The notes under the pieces: model-generated
What the model saw: only the letters and a program-made list of their open reading frames with translations
What the model was told of the DNA's origin: nothing
Databases searched by the model: none
Program-made: the position numbers and the translations under genes
NCBI GenBank assembly: GCA_004172865.1
Contig: SEBV01000002.1
Location: 62,001-126,000 of the forward strand
Origin: Gammaproteobacteria bacterium
GTDB lineage: Bacteria > Pseudomonadota > Gammaproteobacteria > Pseudomonadales > Cellvibrionaceae
Direction: 5' to 3'
DNA length: 64,000 nucleotides
Shown here: positions 1 to 9,403 of the stretch, in pieces
Position numbering within the stretch: the stretch's first letter is position 1
Layout of the letters: each line of letters begins with the position of its first letter

Positions 1-263
1 AGCGCATCGCCTACACTGCCCTGCAGTATTTTTTTGTGCGACTTGGAGATGCCACCTTCATTAAAAAATGGCCTTCAGAAAAAAATACCTATGTGATGGA
101 ATTCCACAATGCAACGCAACAAATTTTGATGGTGTGGAGAACAAAAGGAGAATCGACGCAATTGCCAAGTTTCGATGCACAGAAATGTTACGACCGCGAT
201 GGGCAACTTATAAAAGAAGTGATTATTTCCGAGTCGCCGGTTTATTTAGTGCGCCCTTTATAA
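1..263 (+). CDS. C-terminal end of a probable glycoside hydrolase (cut by left edge)
   Basis: The reading frame is open from the window edge to a TAA at 261-263, so about 86 C-terminal residues are visible and the true start lies outside. The tail has short beta-strand-like segments (an ILMVWRTKG stretch, then DRDGQLIKEV, then SPVYLVRPL). That pattern is common in the small C-terminal beta-sandwich after the barrel of GH39/GH5/GH30-like glycosidases. No catalytic residue is in view, so the family cannot be fixed. A rho-independent terminator follows at once, consistent with a real gene end. A GTG at 36 could be read as a start, but the frame continues upstream of it. Confidence 0.5.
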   Translation, partial: RIAYTALQYFFVRLGDATFIKKWPSEKNTYVMEFHNATQQILMVWRTKGESTQLPSFDAQKCYDRDGQLIKEVIISESPVYLVRPL

Positions 264-296
264 ATCAAACGACAACTCGTAGCGATGAAATAAAAA

Positions 297-328
297 ACGG
301 AAAAGTGAATAGCTTTTCCGTTTTTTTT
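297..328 (+). terminator. Rho-independent terminator
   Basis: Stem ACGGAAAAG / CTTTTCCGT with a short loop, followed by a run of eight T. It lies just after the stop of the left-edge gene and between two convergent genes. Confidence 0.85.
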
Positions 329-347
329 ATAGATCTAATTCGCAGAT

Positions 348-1748
348 CTATTTTTGTAGCACGCCCAAGCCCAACCAATTTTTTGCGGACGTCCAGCGCG
401 AAAAAATTAGCCGTTCTATTATTAAAATAACCACCAAGGATATTCCCATCACCGGCAATAAAATCGCAGCAATAAGAATAATCGCAATAAAACCTTTTCC
501 GATTTTTGCTTCTGGTAATGCTGGTGGCGCACCTAAAATTCCATCGGGCGCACGCTTACGCCACACAATAAAACCACTCGCACTAATAGCAATTAACCCA
601 ATTGCGGTTAATAGCCCGAGCAACTGATTTAACCAACCAAATAATTGACCTTCATGGGCTGAAACGCCTATACCCACAACCCGGTCAAGAATATGGCGTT
701 GAGAAAAATCCTGATAATTCACGAGTTCACCAGTGCTCGCACTAAAATAAGCTTCAGCGCGTTGCGCACGATTTTGCGAGTTGGATACAGCAGTCCATTC
801 CGCTGAGTTTTGAGATGGCGGCGCAACCACAACCGGGTAAGTTAATTGTAGTTGCTGTGCGCTCGCCACAATGGTATCGAGCGATACAATTGCTTTAAAC
901 ACACCTGGATTTACATTAGGATTTTCATGATGGTGATGTTCAACATGTGCATCCGAGTTTTCCACCGGCGCTGCCTGCATATTGTGCCCCGCATGCTCAC
1001 TATGATCTGCAGCAGTTTGATGGTGGCCGGCAATAGTCCAATCCTGTTTTGGAGATGCCGTACCTGTAAGCTCGCGAACTTCTGTGAAAGCATTTCCCCA
1101 CACAAATGCCCAGGGCAAACCACTCACCAATAAAAATAAAACAAAGAAAGAAATCCATATACCAATGACGGAATGCAGATCGCGCCAAAATAAACGACCC
1201 TTTAATGTAAAGCGCGGATAAATAATTCCCGCAACACCTTGTGCGGAACGCGGCCACCACAAATAAATTCCTGTTAACACCAACACTATTGCCCAGCATG
1301 CGGCAAGCTCCACCAAAATAGAGCCAAACCTGCCCAATAGTAATTCGCCATGAATATCATGCACCACGCGCAAAAAACGTTTTTTTTCTGATTCAACAGA
1401 GAGCACATCCAAGGTTTGTGGATTCACATAAACTCGAATCGTTTCACCAGATTTATTTAATAAAATATTAACCGCATCATTTTTCTCGCGCGGTAATTCA
1501 TAGCCGACAAAACTCGCTTTGGGTACAGCACCAAATGCAACGGCAACTTGTTGTTCCGGCGTTGCTAATGAACCAGTGATATTGAGATTGCGATAAGGCG
1601 CATCGTGAATTGCATCCAGCTGCGGTTTAAATAAATAAAGTGCGCCGGTTATGGATAAAATAATTACAAACGGAATTGCAAAAACACCCGCGTAAAAATG
1701 CCAGCGCCAAAGCATGCGATAAAGATACTTCGATGTTAATTTTTCCAT
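348..1748 (-). CDS. PepSY-domain inner-membrane protein (iron-regulated type)
   Basis: This 466-residue multi-pass protein matches the PepSY-associated TM / iron-regulated membrane protein family (COG3182, PiuB-like). Members are linked to siderophore or metal uptake and probably to reduction at the inner membrane; the exact chemistry is not settled. I see about five hydrophobic segments: residues 18-42, 143-165, 190-215, about 365-395 and 420-445. The region between TM3 and TM4 holds a His-rich stretch (HHQTAADHSEHAGH, then HVEHHHHEN) that could bind metal in the periplasm. The ATG at 1748 follows a GGAG ribosome site. A Fur-box-like sequence lies 65 bp upstream, which supports iron control. 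No TonB receptor is adjacent in this window. Confidence 0.85.
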   Translation of the reverse strand: MEKLTSKYLYRMLWRWHFYAGVFAIPFVIILSITGALYLFKPQLDAIHDAPYRNLNITGSLATPEQQVAVAFGAVPKASFVGYELPREKNDAVNILLNKSGETIRVYVNPQTLDVLSVESEKKRFLRVVHDIHGELLLGRFGSILVELAACWAIVLVLTGIYLWWPRSAQGVAGIIYPRFTLKGRLFWRDLHSVIGIWISFFVLFLLVSGLPWAFVWGNAFTEVRELTGTASPKQDWTIAGHHQTAADHSEHAGHNMQAAPVENSDAHVEHHHHENPNVNPGVFKAIVSLDTIVASAQQLQLTYPVVVAPPSQNSAEWTAVSNSQNRAQRAEAYFSASTGELVNYQDFSQRHILDRVVGIGVSAHEGQLFGWLNQLLGLLTAIGLIAISASGFIVWRKRAPDGILGAPPALPEAKIGKGFIAIILIAAILLPVMGISLVVILIIERLIFSRWTSAKNWLGLGVLQK

Positions 1749-2254
1749 GATGACTCCGATAATATTTTTCTAGCTGACGCCTAGTGCACGAAAAGACCAC
1801 AAGGCCAATCTCGATCATTATTAAAATTATCGATTTAAAAACTGAATTCGATTTTTTACAAAATTGTGGTCGAGCATTACTTGTAAATGTGCTGCAGCAT
1901 ATCCGAATAAATCACCGACCTGGATTGCTTCAAATTATTATTAGAATGCGAAGCATAACGCACACATTCAACCAAATGCCACTTATCCAAATGCAATTTA
2001 TAAGGTTGTAATTTTCGCTGCCACTTTAATTAACTCACCAACATAAGAGAATGCGACAAATTGTCACACCCCACGCCACATCTGACGTTTAGATGACAAA
2101 AATGCGCAAATTGCCGTTATCTTATTTCCTTTCGGTTTTCGACAGTCACTCATTCCGCTGCTATATTTTCAATTCGCAGAACGCCGCTTCGGGTTCACAG
2201 TGCGACGTTGGACCAGACTTGGTTTAGCGGCATTATGGATTATGAAACCGTCTT
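1749..2254. other. Divergent intergenic region, about 0.5 kb
   Basis: It separates the PepSY gene from the GGDEF/EAL gene and presumably carries both promoters. Besides the Fur-like site I see a short perfect palindrome GACAA-A-TTGTC near 2053-2063. Small open frames here (for example 1784-2011) lack a ribosome site and recognisable content. I see no RNA gene. Confidence 0.5.
1813..1831 (-). promoter_or_regulatory. Candidate Fur box upstream of the PepSY gene
   Basis: Read on the minus strand, this 19-mer matches the classical Fur consensus (GATAATGATAATCATTATC) at 15 of 19 positions by my count; the outer GATAAT and ATC ends are kept. It lies 65 bp upstream of the PepSY start, where a promoter would be. 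Binding is inferred only. Confidence 0.5.
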
Positions 2255-5200
2255 ATGAAGCCCGATATTCCTGCAGAATTGGCTGAGCTATTTAGTCGCG
2301 CTGAAAAACTCTTGCCGAGTGACTTTAGCGATCCGGGTATAGATGAAGATCCACATCTGCATGCATTACGACGCGACATAAAAGTTTTACACATTGCGCT
2401 TGGGTTACAGCGCAATCAATTACGCGTTCGCGAACTTGAACTTCACACCACGAATCAACTTATTGAAACCTTTCAAGACATTACTCACGTCGGCATAGTC
2501 GAATTAGATGTGGCGACACGCAAGTTGCGCTGGAGCATGGAAACTTATCGTATTCACGACACCTCGCCGGAAGAATTCGATCCCACCCTGCACGATAACC
2601 TCGGCTATTACTCGGTTGAGTCGCGTCCCATCATGGCAGCGGCACTAAAAGCAGCGCTTGATGACGGCGAACCCTTTGACCTCGATGTAGAAAAATATAC
2701 TGTTAAAGGTAGGAAGATTCGCCTGCGCACAACCTGCGTGCCGGTTTATGAAGATGGCAAGATCGTAAAATTTTCTGGCATTTATCAAGACATCACCGAA
2801 CAAAAGCAAAAAGAAAAATTGCTCCTCGAAAAAGACCATTTGCTTTCTGAATCGCAACGTATTGCCCACATAGGCAGTTGGAGCTGGGATCTAAAAGGTA
2901 GAACCGTCATCTGGTCAGAAGAAACCTGCCGCATTTACGGCGTGGATGTAAAGGCATTCGAGCCGACCAGAAATTCTTTCGTGGAATTAATTCATCCTGA
3001 CGATAGAGATTTTATGCGCGAATGGCGCGAACAATGTCTTACCGGTGAAGCCGCGAGCGAACTCGAATTTCGCATTGTGCGCCCCGATGGTGAAATTAGA
3101 TTTATCAACGGGCGCGGCAGCCTGGAGCGCGATAAATACGGCAAGCCGCAAAAAATGCTCGGCACTATTCAGGATATTACCGAACGTAAACGCGCCGAAC
3201 TTTATCAACAACACCAAAGCCGTGTGTTGGGTTTAATCGCCGAAAAAGCACCACTCAAAAGTGTGCTGGATGTAATGGCTCGCGACATCGAATTTATTAA
3301 CCCAAGCGCGCTCTGTTCGGTTTTGTTACTGGATGAATACGGCCAACACTTGTGGCATGGCGCAGCGCCCAGCCTGCCAGATTTCTTCATTGAAGCTATC
3401 GACGGCGCTGCCATCGGCTTGGCCGCAGGCTCATGTGGAACCGCCGCCTTCACCGCGCAACGTGTGGTAGTTGAGGATATAAATACCCATCCCTACTGGG
3501 AAAACTATAAAGAGTTAGCGCAACAAGCAGGCCTTGGTGCTTGCTGGTCGCAGCCGATTATTTCGTCGGAAGATCGCGTGCTTGGCACTTTCGCGATTTA
3601 TCACCGTCACCCTTGCAGCCCTACGCTTGACGATATAGCGCTTATTGAAACCGAAGCGAATTTGGCAGCCTTGGCAATTGAAAAAGACCGCGACCGTTCG
3701 CGGCTTGAATTGGCCGCCAGCGTTTTCACCCACGCGCGCGAAGGTATTGTGATTACCGATGCACAAGCCAACATCGTGGATGTAAACGAAACTTTCAGCC
3801 TGATTACGGGCTACAGCCGTAATGAAGTGCTCGGACAAAACACCAGCATTTTGCAATCTGGCCGCCACGGCATCGCTTTTTACGACCAAATGTGGAGCGA
3901 CCTCAAAAGCAAAGGTTTCTGGTCCGGTGAAATTTGGAATCGACGCAAAGACGGCGAAATTTATGCCGAGATGCAAACCATCAGCACAGTGCTCGACCGC
4001 GCCGGCAAACCTATCAACTACGTAGGTTTATTCACCGACATCACCCAAATAAAAGAACACCAGCAGCAGCTGGAATACAGCGCCCATTACGACGCCCTCA
4101 CCAAACTGCCGAATCGCGTGTTACTCGCAGACCGACTCAAACAAGCGCTCGCACGCAGTTATCGCATCGGCAGTTCGCTCGCCGTGCTCTATATCGATCT
4201 CGATGGTTTCAAAAGTATTAACGACAACCATGGCCACGACATGGGCGACCAATTATTAATTACAGTCGCGAATCGCTGGAGCGAAGTACTGCGTGAAGGC
4301 GATACGTTAGCGCGCATCGGTGGTGATGAATTTATCGTAATTCTGGTGGACCTTGAACACACCAACGACTACGAAATTATTTTGCAACGCTTGCTACAAG
4401 CGGCCACCGAACCGGTAAATGTTAATGAGCAAATGCTGCGCGTCTCCGCGAGTATCGGCGTGACGATTTATCCGCAAGATGGGCCGGATGCCGATCAACT
4501 GATGCGGCATGCCGACCAAGCTATGTATCTCGCCAAACAAGCAGGCAAAAATTGCTTCCATCTATTTGATGTCGCCAAAGATGTCGCCGTAAAAATCCAT
4601 CGCGAAAGCGTCGAATATATTCGTCAGGGTTTGGATAAAGCCGAATTCGTGCTGCACTATCAACCCAAAGTGAACATGCGCACCGGCGACATTATTGGCG
4701 TCGAAGCACTGATTCGCTGGCAGCATCCCGAACGCGGGTTGTTGCCTCCATCCGCATTTTTACCCGTTATTGAAGACCACGTGTTGAGCATTGAAGTGGG
4801 CGATTGGGTGATCAACGAGGCGCTCACGCAAATGAGTGAATGGCGCAAACGGGGACTGGATTTATCTGTGAGTGTAAACGTCGGCGCTTTGCAATTGCAG
4901 GAAAGCGATTTTGTAAATCGCCTGCGCAAACAACTCGCCGCTCACGCTGATGTGCCCGCCGGAAATCTGGAACTGGAAATTCTGGAAACCAGCGCACTTG
5001 AAGACGTCAATGACATCGCCGAACTCATGCGCCAGTGCCATCAACTCGGCGTTCGTTTTGCGGTAGATGATTTCGGCACGGGCTATTCATCGCTCACCTA
5101 TTTAAAACGCCTGCCAGCCGAACTATTAAAAATCGATCAAAGTTTTGTACGCGATATGCTCGACGACCCGGACGATCTCGCCATCGTCAAAGGCGTGATT

Positions 5201-5392
5201 GGATTAGCCGATGCATTCCACCGCAACGTGATTGCCGAAGGCGTAGAAACTATCGCCCACGGAAAATTGCTACTCGAACAAGGCTGCCATCTCGCACAAG
5301 GCTACGGCATCGCCCGCCCCATGCCCGCAGAACAAATTCCAGATTGGGTTGCGAGTTGGGGCCCGGATAAGGCATGGTCGGAAATTCGTTGA
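2255..5392 (+). CDS. PAS-PAS-GAF-PAS-GGDEF-EAL cyclic-di-GMP signalling protein
   Basis: A 1045-residue protein with no clear transmembrane segment, so probably a cytoplasmic sensor that makes or breaks cyclic-di-GMP. Approximate order: PAS 70-180, PAS 195-315 (each ending in a QDITE-type PAC tail), GAF 325-475, PAS 482-603, GGDEF 615-775, EAL 795-1035. The cyclase signature GGDEF is intact at 689-693, with an RxxD product-inhibition site (REGD) five residues before it. The phosphodiesterase signature EAL is intact at 817-819, and the downstream metal and catalytic motifs ETSALED, DDFGTGYSS and KIDQSF are present. Both activities are therefore possible; which one dominates cannot be read from sequence. 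It stands alone, without a partner kinase or receiver gene. Confidence 0.95.
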   Translation: MKPDIPAELAELFSRAEKLLPSDFSDPGIDEDPHLHALRRDIKVLHIALGLQRNQLRVRELELHTTNQLIETFQDITHVGIVELDVATRKLRWSMETYRIHDTSPEEFDPTLHDNLGYYSVESRPIMAAALKAALDDGEPFDLDVEKYTVKGRKIRLRTTCVPVYEDGKIVKFSGIYQDITEQKQKEKLLLEKDHLLSESQRIAHIGSWSWDLKGRTVIWSEETCRIYGVDVKAFEPTRNSFVELIHPDDRDFMREWREQCLTGEAASELEFRIVRPDGEIRFINGRGSLERDKYGKPQKMLGTIQDITERKRAELYQQHQSRVLGLIAEKAPLKSVLDVMARDIEFINPSALCSVLLLDEYGQHLWHGAAPSLPDFFIEAIDGAAIGLAAGSCGTAAFTAQRVVVEDINTHPYWENYKELAQQAGLGACWSQPIISSEDRVLGTFAIYHRHPCSPTLDDIALIETEANLAALAIEKDRDRSRLELAASVFTHAREGIVITDAQANIVDVNETFSLITGYSRNEVLGQNTSILQSGRHGIAFYDQMWSDLKSKGFWSGEIWNRRKDGEIYAEMQTISTVLDRAGKPINYVGLFTDITQIKEHQQQLEYSAHYDALTKLPNRVLLADRLKQALARSYRIGSSLAVLYIDLDGFKSINDNHGHDMGDQLLITVANRWSEVLREGDTLARIGGDEFIVILVDLEHTNDYEIILQRLLQAATEPVNVNEQMLRVSASIGVTIYPQDGPDADQLMRHADQAMYLAKQAGKNCFHLFDVAKDVAVKIHRESVEYIRQGLDKAEFVLHYQPKVNMRTGDIIGVEALIRWQHPERGLLPPSAFLPVIEDHVLSIEVGDWVINEALTQMSEWRKRGLDLSVSVNVGALQLQESDFVNRLRKQLAAHADVPAGNLELEILETSALEDVNDIAELMRQCHQLGVRFAVDDFGTGYSSLTYLKRLPAELLKIDQSFVRDMLDDPDDLAIVKGVIGLADAFHRNVIAEGVETIAHGKLLLEQGCHLAQGYGIARPMPAEQIPDWVASWGPDKAWSEIR

Positions 5393-5431
5393 AAATGGTA
5401 TTGTGCATAAACGACATTGTTAATATTTAAC

Positions 5432-5500
5432 CTCGCTCCCAAGCTCCTGCTTGGGAGTGTATGTGTATCTGCATTACCAAGCTGGAGCTTGAGAAAGAGA
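5432..5500. repeat. Dispersed palindromic repeat, copy 1
   Basis: It starts with a 9-bp hairpin CTCCCAAGC / GCTTGGGAG (5436-5457), then a spacer containing GTATCTGCAT and an inverted version of the hairpin sequence (CCAAGCTGGAGCTTGAG). The same unit recurs at 5806 and 9888, always between genes. Confidence 0.7.
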
Positions 5501-5535
5501 AAAACTATTGCATTAGTTATCGCTAAGGAAAAATT

Positions 5536-5793
5536 ATGAAGTGCATAATTATCATTCTTGCAATGAGTGTGATGTCCGCATTCGCGGACAATAAAGATCT
5601 CACAGAAGCTGAAGTAATTAAAATTCTGAAAAAGAAATTTCCTCATAGTGGAAATATATTTGTTAAATATCACGAGAAAACGGATGATTGGAGTTTTAAT
5701 CTCAATTCACCAGATCAATGTAAAGGTTGTGGCGATGGGGTCATCAAAGATACCAAACAAAATCCAAAGATCGAGTTATGGCGTGAAGGTTAG
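5536..5793 (+). CDS. Small exported protein of unknown function
   Basis: An 85-residue protein with a clear signal peptide (hydrophobic residues 4-12, cleavage likely after the AFA at 15-17), giving a mature form of about 68 residues. It has one CxxC-like pair (DQCKGCGDG), which might form a disulfide or bind metal. A good ribosome site (AAGGAAA) precedes the ATG. Copies of the dispersed palindromic repeat flank the gene on both sides. I do not recognise the family. Confidence 0.6.
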   Translation: MKCIIIILAMSVMSAFADNKDLTEAEVIKILKKKFPHSGNIFVKYHEKTDDWSFNLNSPDQCKGCGDGVIKDTKQNPKIELWREG

Positions 5794-5805
5794 TAAATTA
5801 TTTAG

Positions 5806-5889
5806 TCTCGCTCCCAAGCTCCAGCTTGGAAAGTGTATATGCATCTGCATTCCCTAGCTGGGCGCCCCAAGCCAGAACTTGGGAACGAG
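5806..5889. repeat. Dispersed palindromic repeat, copy 2 (fullest copy)
   Basis: About 84 bp with imperfect terminal inverted repeats: CTCGCTCCCAAGCT on the left and AGAACTTGGGAACGAG on the right. The left arm folds into its own hairpin, and the internal GCATCTGCAT spacer is shared with copy 1. It resembles REP/BIME or MITE-like intergenic elements. Confidence 0.75.
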
Positions 5890-5923
5890 TATTAAGTATT
5901 AAACAATTAATGATTAAAAAAAT

Positions 5924-5952
5924 AAAAAAAGAGCGCAAATGCGCTCTTTTTT
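5924..5952. terminator. Bidirectional rho-independent terminator
   Basis: Stem GAGCGC / GCGCTC around an AAAT loop, with an A-run before and a T-run after, so it can work for the small exported-protein gene and for the convergent expansin gene. Confidence 0.85.
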
Positions 5953-5979
5953 ATTTGGGAGATTTATACCGTCAAAAAA

Positions 5980-7770
5980 TTACTGAATCGTATAGGTAGC
6001 CGGTGTTGCCGCTGCGCTGCATTTTCCGTTGCAGGCAGCAGGTAAATCAAAATTATAAACACGGCCGCCGTTAATTAACTCGTCGTTGACATCGCGCACG
6101 CGAATTTGGAAATGGGTTGTGCCGCCTTGCAGGATATAAGCTTGGCCCATGTCTTTATTCATTTGTGCTGGAGTCCACACGCCGTTAATTAATTGCTCAA
6201 CGCTGTGAATACCATTTTTCAAATGATTGATGGAAATTGCTGGCCACCACAATTCAGCACCCGCCATGAAATAAATATTAATATCGCCGGTGTAGTTAGG
6301 TGCATCAATATAATGCCAGGATATTTTGCGGTTGTTGTCGTGGTCTGGAAGCAAATTCACGGTGCTGCCGTTCAATGCAAATAGATTCATTGACGCTAAT
6401 GAGAAATCCAAATGGTAACGGCTATCGCGACACCACGCGTTATCATCGCCACAGGAATCGGCTACGATCATATCTTGCGTTGCGCCTTCCAATCCGTCTT
6501 TTATCCAGCCCGTACCGTTGCGGCAGAATGGTTGATTTTGTGCTCCATCATTTGTGCCCTTGCAATATTCCTGAATACTTACGCGCACCCAACGTCCGCA
6601 GTTTTTGCCGTTGTTGAATTCACCGATATATTGCAAATCGCCACCCGCTAATGGGCGCGGCCAGAAGCTGTAAACGCCGGGCGTATTAAATACATTGAGC
6701 GCGACAAAACTTTGGGTTTCCAATTTATCTTGCGGAATTCCGCAGCCGCCGTAAGGTACACCCAAGCCATCAAAGTGTGTAGACATTCCTGTAAATTCTG
6801 CACCAGCACTTGATGATGTTGAGCCAACTGAACTGGAACTTTTTACGCTCGATGCAACGCTGGAAACAATTGAACTACTAGCCACGCTTGATTTAATAGA
6901 GCTTGAAGAAGCGATGCTCGATTTAACAGAACTCGAACTTACTGCAACAGAACTTGAGGATTTAAGTGAACTGCTAGACGAACTTGCCACCGATGAAGTG
7001 CTATCACCAACAACACCATAAGGTGCAGGTTGCGCCGCACAAGTTACGCGAGCGATACAACTTTTATTATTTTCATAGCCCCAACCACTGCTAGTTGTTT
7101 GGCACAAGGGATATACAGTGCCGTACCAATTGCATTGTGCAGTTACAGAAGGAATCGAGCTGGAAGCTAGAGACGAACTATTAGAAGACTTTACCGAACT
7201 CGCAGCCGCAGAACTCACCGACGAACTTGATGCTTTGGAAGTAAGACTACTTGAGCTGGCTTTTGACGACGCAACACTTGAGCTGATTTTTGAAGAGCTG
7301 GTGGATGCAACTGAAGACGTGGCCGAACTCGACGCCGCAGCGCCATCACAAACCGCACCACTAATCACTGGAATTTCAGCACTCGCGCCACCTTTATTTC
7401 CCTGCACACCAAACTCAACCGATTGCCCCGGTTGAATTGCGCCATTCCAATTTAGGTTGGTAGCACTAAAAGGATTAGTCCCGGTAACAGTCGCATTCCA
7501 ACTACTGGTTAAAGTATCGCTACTGTATTTCCAACTTACGTTCCAACCATTAATCGCTGAAGTCGTGGAATTGGTGATGCGAATAGCGCCGGTAAAACCC
7601 GTGCTCCATTGATTGGTCACCACGTATTGGCAACTAGCCGATGCAGTAACGGATATGGCTGATAAAAAAATGGATACGCCCAAAAAAGTGGACGCGCGAC
7701 GAAAAAATCTTGAAGGTTTTTTTTGCGACATAGCAGCCTTCGCTGCCGATGCAGATTTAGATAGATACAT
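5980..7770 (-). CDS. Secreted CBM2-CBM10-expansin protein
   Basis: A 596-residue exported protein that binds cellulose and probably loosens plant cell wall without hydrolysis. A long basic signal region is followed by a CBM2 (a Cys pair about 96 residues apart, with an N.W.....Y pattern), a Ser linker, a CBM10 (CNWYGT...C...[12 protein letters not shown]), a second Ser linker and a C-terminal region of about 270 residues. That region reads as a bacterial expansin: [14 protein letters not shown] and VADSCGD...HLDFS fit the double-psi beta-barrel, and the following domain carries the surface aromatic pair in ELWWPAIS that aligns with RWWAAIQ of Bacillus EXLX1 (CBM63-like). No GH45 catalytic motif is present, although CBM2-CBM10 modules often accompany GH45 in Cellvibrio. 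The ATG at 7770 has an AGGA site 9 nt upstream; a TTG at 7776 is too close to that site. Confidence 0.85.
   Translation of the reverse strand: MYLSKSASAAKAAMSQKKPSRFFRRASTFLGVSIFLSAISVTASASCQYVVTNQWSTGFTGAIRITNSTTSAINGWNVSWKYSSDTLTSSWNATVTGTNPFSATNLNWNGAIQPGQSVEFGVQGNKGGASAEIPVISGAVCDGAAASSSATSSVASTSSSKISSSVASSKASSSSLTSKASSSSVSSAAASSVKSSNSSSLASSSIPSVTAQCNWYGTVYPLCQTTSSGWGYENNKSCIARVTCAAQPAPYGVVGDSTSSVASSSSSSLKSSSSVAVSSSSVKSSIASSSSIKSSVASSSIVSSVASSVKSSSSVGSTSSSAGAEFTGMSTHFDGLGVPYGGCGIPQDKLETQSFVALNVFNTPGVYSFWPRPLAGGDLQYIGEFNNGKNCGRWVRVSIQEYCKGTNDGAQNQPFCRNGTGWIKDGLEGATQDMIVADSCGDDNAWCRDSRYHLDFSLASMNLFALNGSTVNLLPDHDNNRKISWHYIDAPNYTGDINIYFMAGAELWWPAISINHLKNGIHSVEQLINGVWTPAQMNKDMGQAYILQGGTTHFQIRVRDVNDELINGGRVYNFDLPAACNGKCSAAATPATYTIQ
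6805..7335. repeat. Low-complexity serine-linker coding repeats
   Basis: Two Ser-rich stretches inside the expansin gene, either side of the CBM10 coding segment, built from short runs such as SSSVASS and KSSSS. They are flexible linkers between modules and cause spurious open frames on the opposite strand (for example 7118-7435). Confidence 0.8.
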
Positions 7771-8155
7771 ATGCAATTCCTGAGTAGACCGAAACGATTG
7801 CGTTTCGAATGATTATTTTTTACAGCTCGCGCTGTTTCAGGACACAAGAGAAAACAAAACCAGAAATTACGAGCGATAAAAATCACCAAGCAATTAATAT
7901 TGGAATGCAGAATCTTTGTGCAAATTATCTAGCCAAACAATATGATTTTTCCGTGGCTCATAAGCCTGATTTTTATTAATGCAGTTCCGTTGCACAGTGC
8001 GACGCATAATAATTCTTTTTGCCGATAATGCCCAGCCAAATAGACGACAATCCTGCGAGAAGCAGGTTTATTTCATGACAATATCGACTGTATTAGCCAC
8101 TTTGTTCGTGGCATAGTGCCGCCTCTTTTTCGCTACCAAAAACGTATAGCTTATT
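7771..8155. other. Divergent intergenic region, 385 bp
   Basis: It lies between the expansin gene and the MFS gene and should hold both promoters. Two small hairpins are visible before the MFS start: CCTGC-GAGAA-GCAGG at 8052-8066 and GCCAC-N7-GTGGC at 8096-8112. I see no gene or strong operator. Confidence 0.4.
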
Positions 8156-9385
8156 ATGTGGATCAACCTTTCCCCGCTAAAAAAATATCGCGATTTCCGC
8201 CTTTTATTTTTTAGCCAAACCATCAGCTTCCTAGGCAATATGGTCAGCTATGTGGCTGTTCCTTATCAGATTTATTTGCTAACGCAATCATCGCTTTATG
8301 TGGGGCTTTTAAGTCTCGCACAATTAATTCCCATGCTGTTTTTCAGCTTGATCGGCGGACAAATTGCAGACACCAAAGACCGCCGCCGGATTTTAATCGC
8401 TAGCGAAGCCATAATGGGTTTGTGCGTATTGGTGTTAATGCTAAATGCATTGCAAGCTCATCCGTCCATCGCGCTGATTTTTATCAGCACCATTGTCATG
8501 CAAGCGGTGAACGGTTTTCACAGCCCGGCACTGGGCGCGTTGCTGCAAAAAGTAGTAAAGGCCGAAGATTACGGTGCGGTGGGCGCTCTCGGCTCATTGC
8601 GCGGCAGTGCCGCCATGATTTTAGGGCCAGCGCTAGGCGGAATTTTAGTGAGCCAATTCGGCGTAGCCTCCGCGTATATTTTTGATGTTGTCAGCTTTGG
8701 TTTATCGCTGCTGTTATTGCTGCGCTTATCACCCGACACGAGAACGACTGAAAAAGTTATTTGGAAGGTCAGTGCATTTATCGCCAACATCAAGGAAGCT
8801 TTCACTTACGCATTACGCCGCCAGGAATTATTAGGCACTTATTTTATTGATATAGCAGCAATGACATTCGCATTTCCGCTCGCGCTTTTTCCCGAAATGT
8901 CCAAAGATTGGGGTGGAGCAAATGCAGCGGGAATATTATTTTCGGCCATGTCTGTCGGCGCTTTACTCATGGCCGTGTTAAGCGGCTGGACGCACAAAAT
9001 AAAACGCCAGGGCATGATGGTCATTATCGCTGCCGCACTCTGGGGACTCGCGATTGTAGGCTTGGGATTCTCAAATTATTTATGGGTCGCCATTTTTTGG
9101 CTGGTACTCGCTGGCGCATTTGATAGCTTAAGCGGAATTTTTCGCGGTGTTATCTGGAATGAAACCATTCCCAACGATTTGCGCGGCCGCATGGCGAGTC
9201 TGGAAATGATTTCCTACATGAGCGGCCCGCTACTTGGCAACGCACGCGCCGGTTGGATGGCAGCGCAACAAGGTTGGCATACAGCGGTGAGCTTGGGTGG
9301 AATTATTTCCTTTGTCGCCGTGATTGTATGCGCACTTATATTGCCTGCATTCTGGCATTACAAATCCACCGCAAATGCAGAATAA
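8156..9385 (+). CDS. MFS transporter, EntS/MFS_3-like
   Basis: A 409-residue, roughly 12-helix major facilitator protein of the inner membrane. The N-terminus (KKYRDFRLLFFSQTISFLGNMV) and the loop 2-3 motif GGQIADTKDRRRIL are typical of the MFS_3 group that includes the enterobactin exporter EntS, so export of a small molecule is the likely role; the substrate cannot be told. No siderophore genes are nearby. The ribosome site before the ATG is weak, so the exact start is less certain. A terminator follows. Confidence 0.8.
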   Translation: MWINLSPLKKYRDFRLLFFSQTISFLGNMVSYVAVPYQIYLLTQSSLYVGLLSLAQLIPMLFFSLIGGQIADTKDRRRILIASEAIMGLCVLVLMLNALQAHPSIALIFISTIVMQAVNGFHSPALGALLQKVVKAEDYGAVGALGSLRGSAAMILGPALGGILVSQFGVASAYIFDVVSFGLSLLLLLRLSPDTRTTEKVIWKVSAFIANIKEAFTYALRRQELLGTYFIDIAAMTFAFPLALFPEMSKDWGGANAAGILFSAMSVGALLMAVLSGWTHKIKRQGMMVIIAAALWGLAIVGLGFSNYLWVAIFWLVLAGAFDSLSGIFRGVIWNETIPNDLRGRMASLEMISYMSGPLLGNARAGWMAAQQGWHTAVSLGGIISFVAVIVCALILPAFWHYKSTANAE

Positions 9386-9403
9386 TTTTTCAGGAAAAAA
9401 TAA

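Noticed and set aside
1784-2011. A 75-codon frame between the PepSY and GGDEF/EAL genes
   Set aside because: It has no ribosome site or recognisable content, and it overlaps the Fur-like site and promoter region.
3515-3976. A 153-codon frame on the minus strand
   Set aside because: It is inside the GAF-PAS region of the intact GGDEF/EAL gene and is a codon-bias shadow.
6805-7335. Ser-linker repeats considered as a CRISPR or tandem DNA repeat
   Set aside because: The units are irregular, in frame and translate to Ser-rich linkers; there are no regular spacers.
7118-7435. A 105-codon Glu/Leu-rich frame on the plus strand
   Set aside because: It is the reverse complement of the Ser linker of the expansin gene, whose repetitive codons create an open frame.
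5980-7770. Calling the protein a GH45 endoglucanase because of its CBM2-CBM10 modules
   Set aside because: The GH45 catalytic signature is absent and the C-terminal half follows the expansin EXLX1 pattern.
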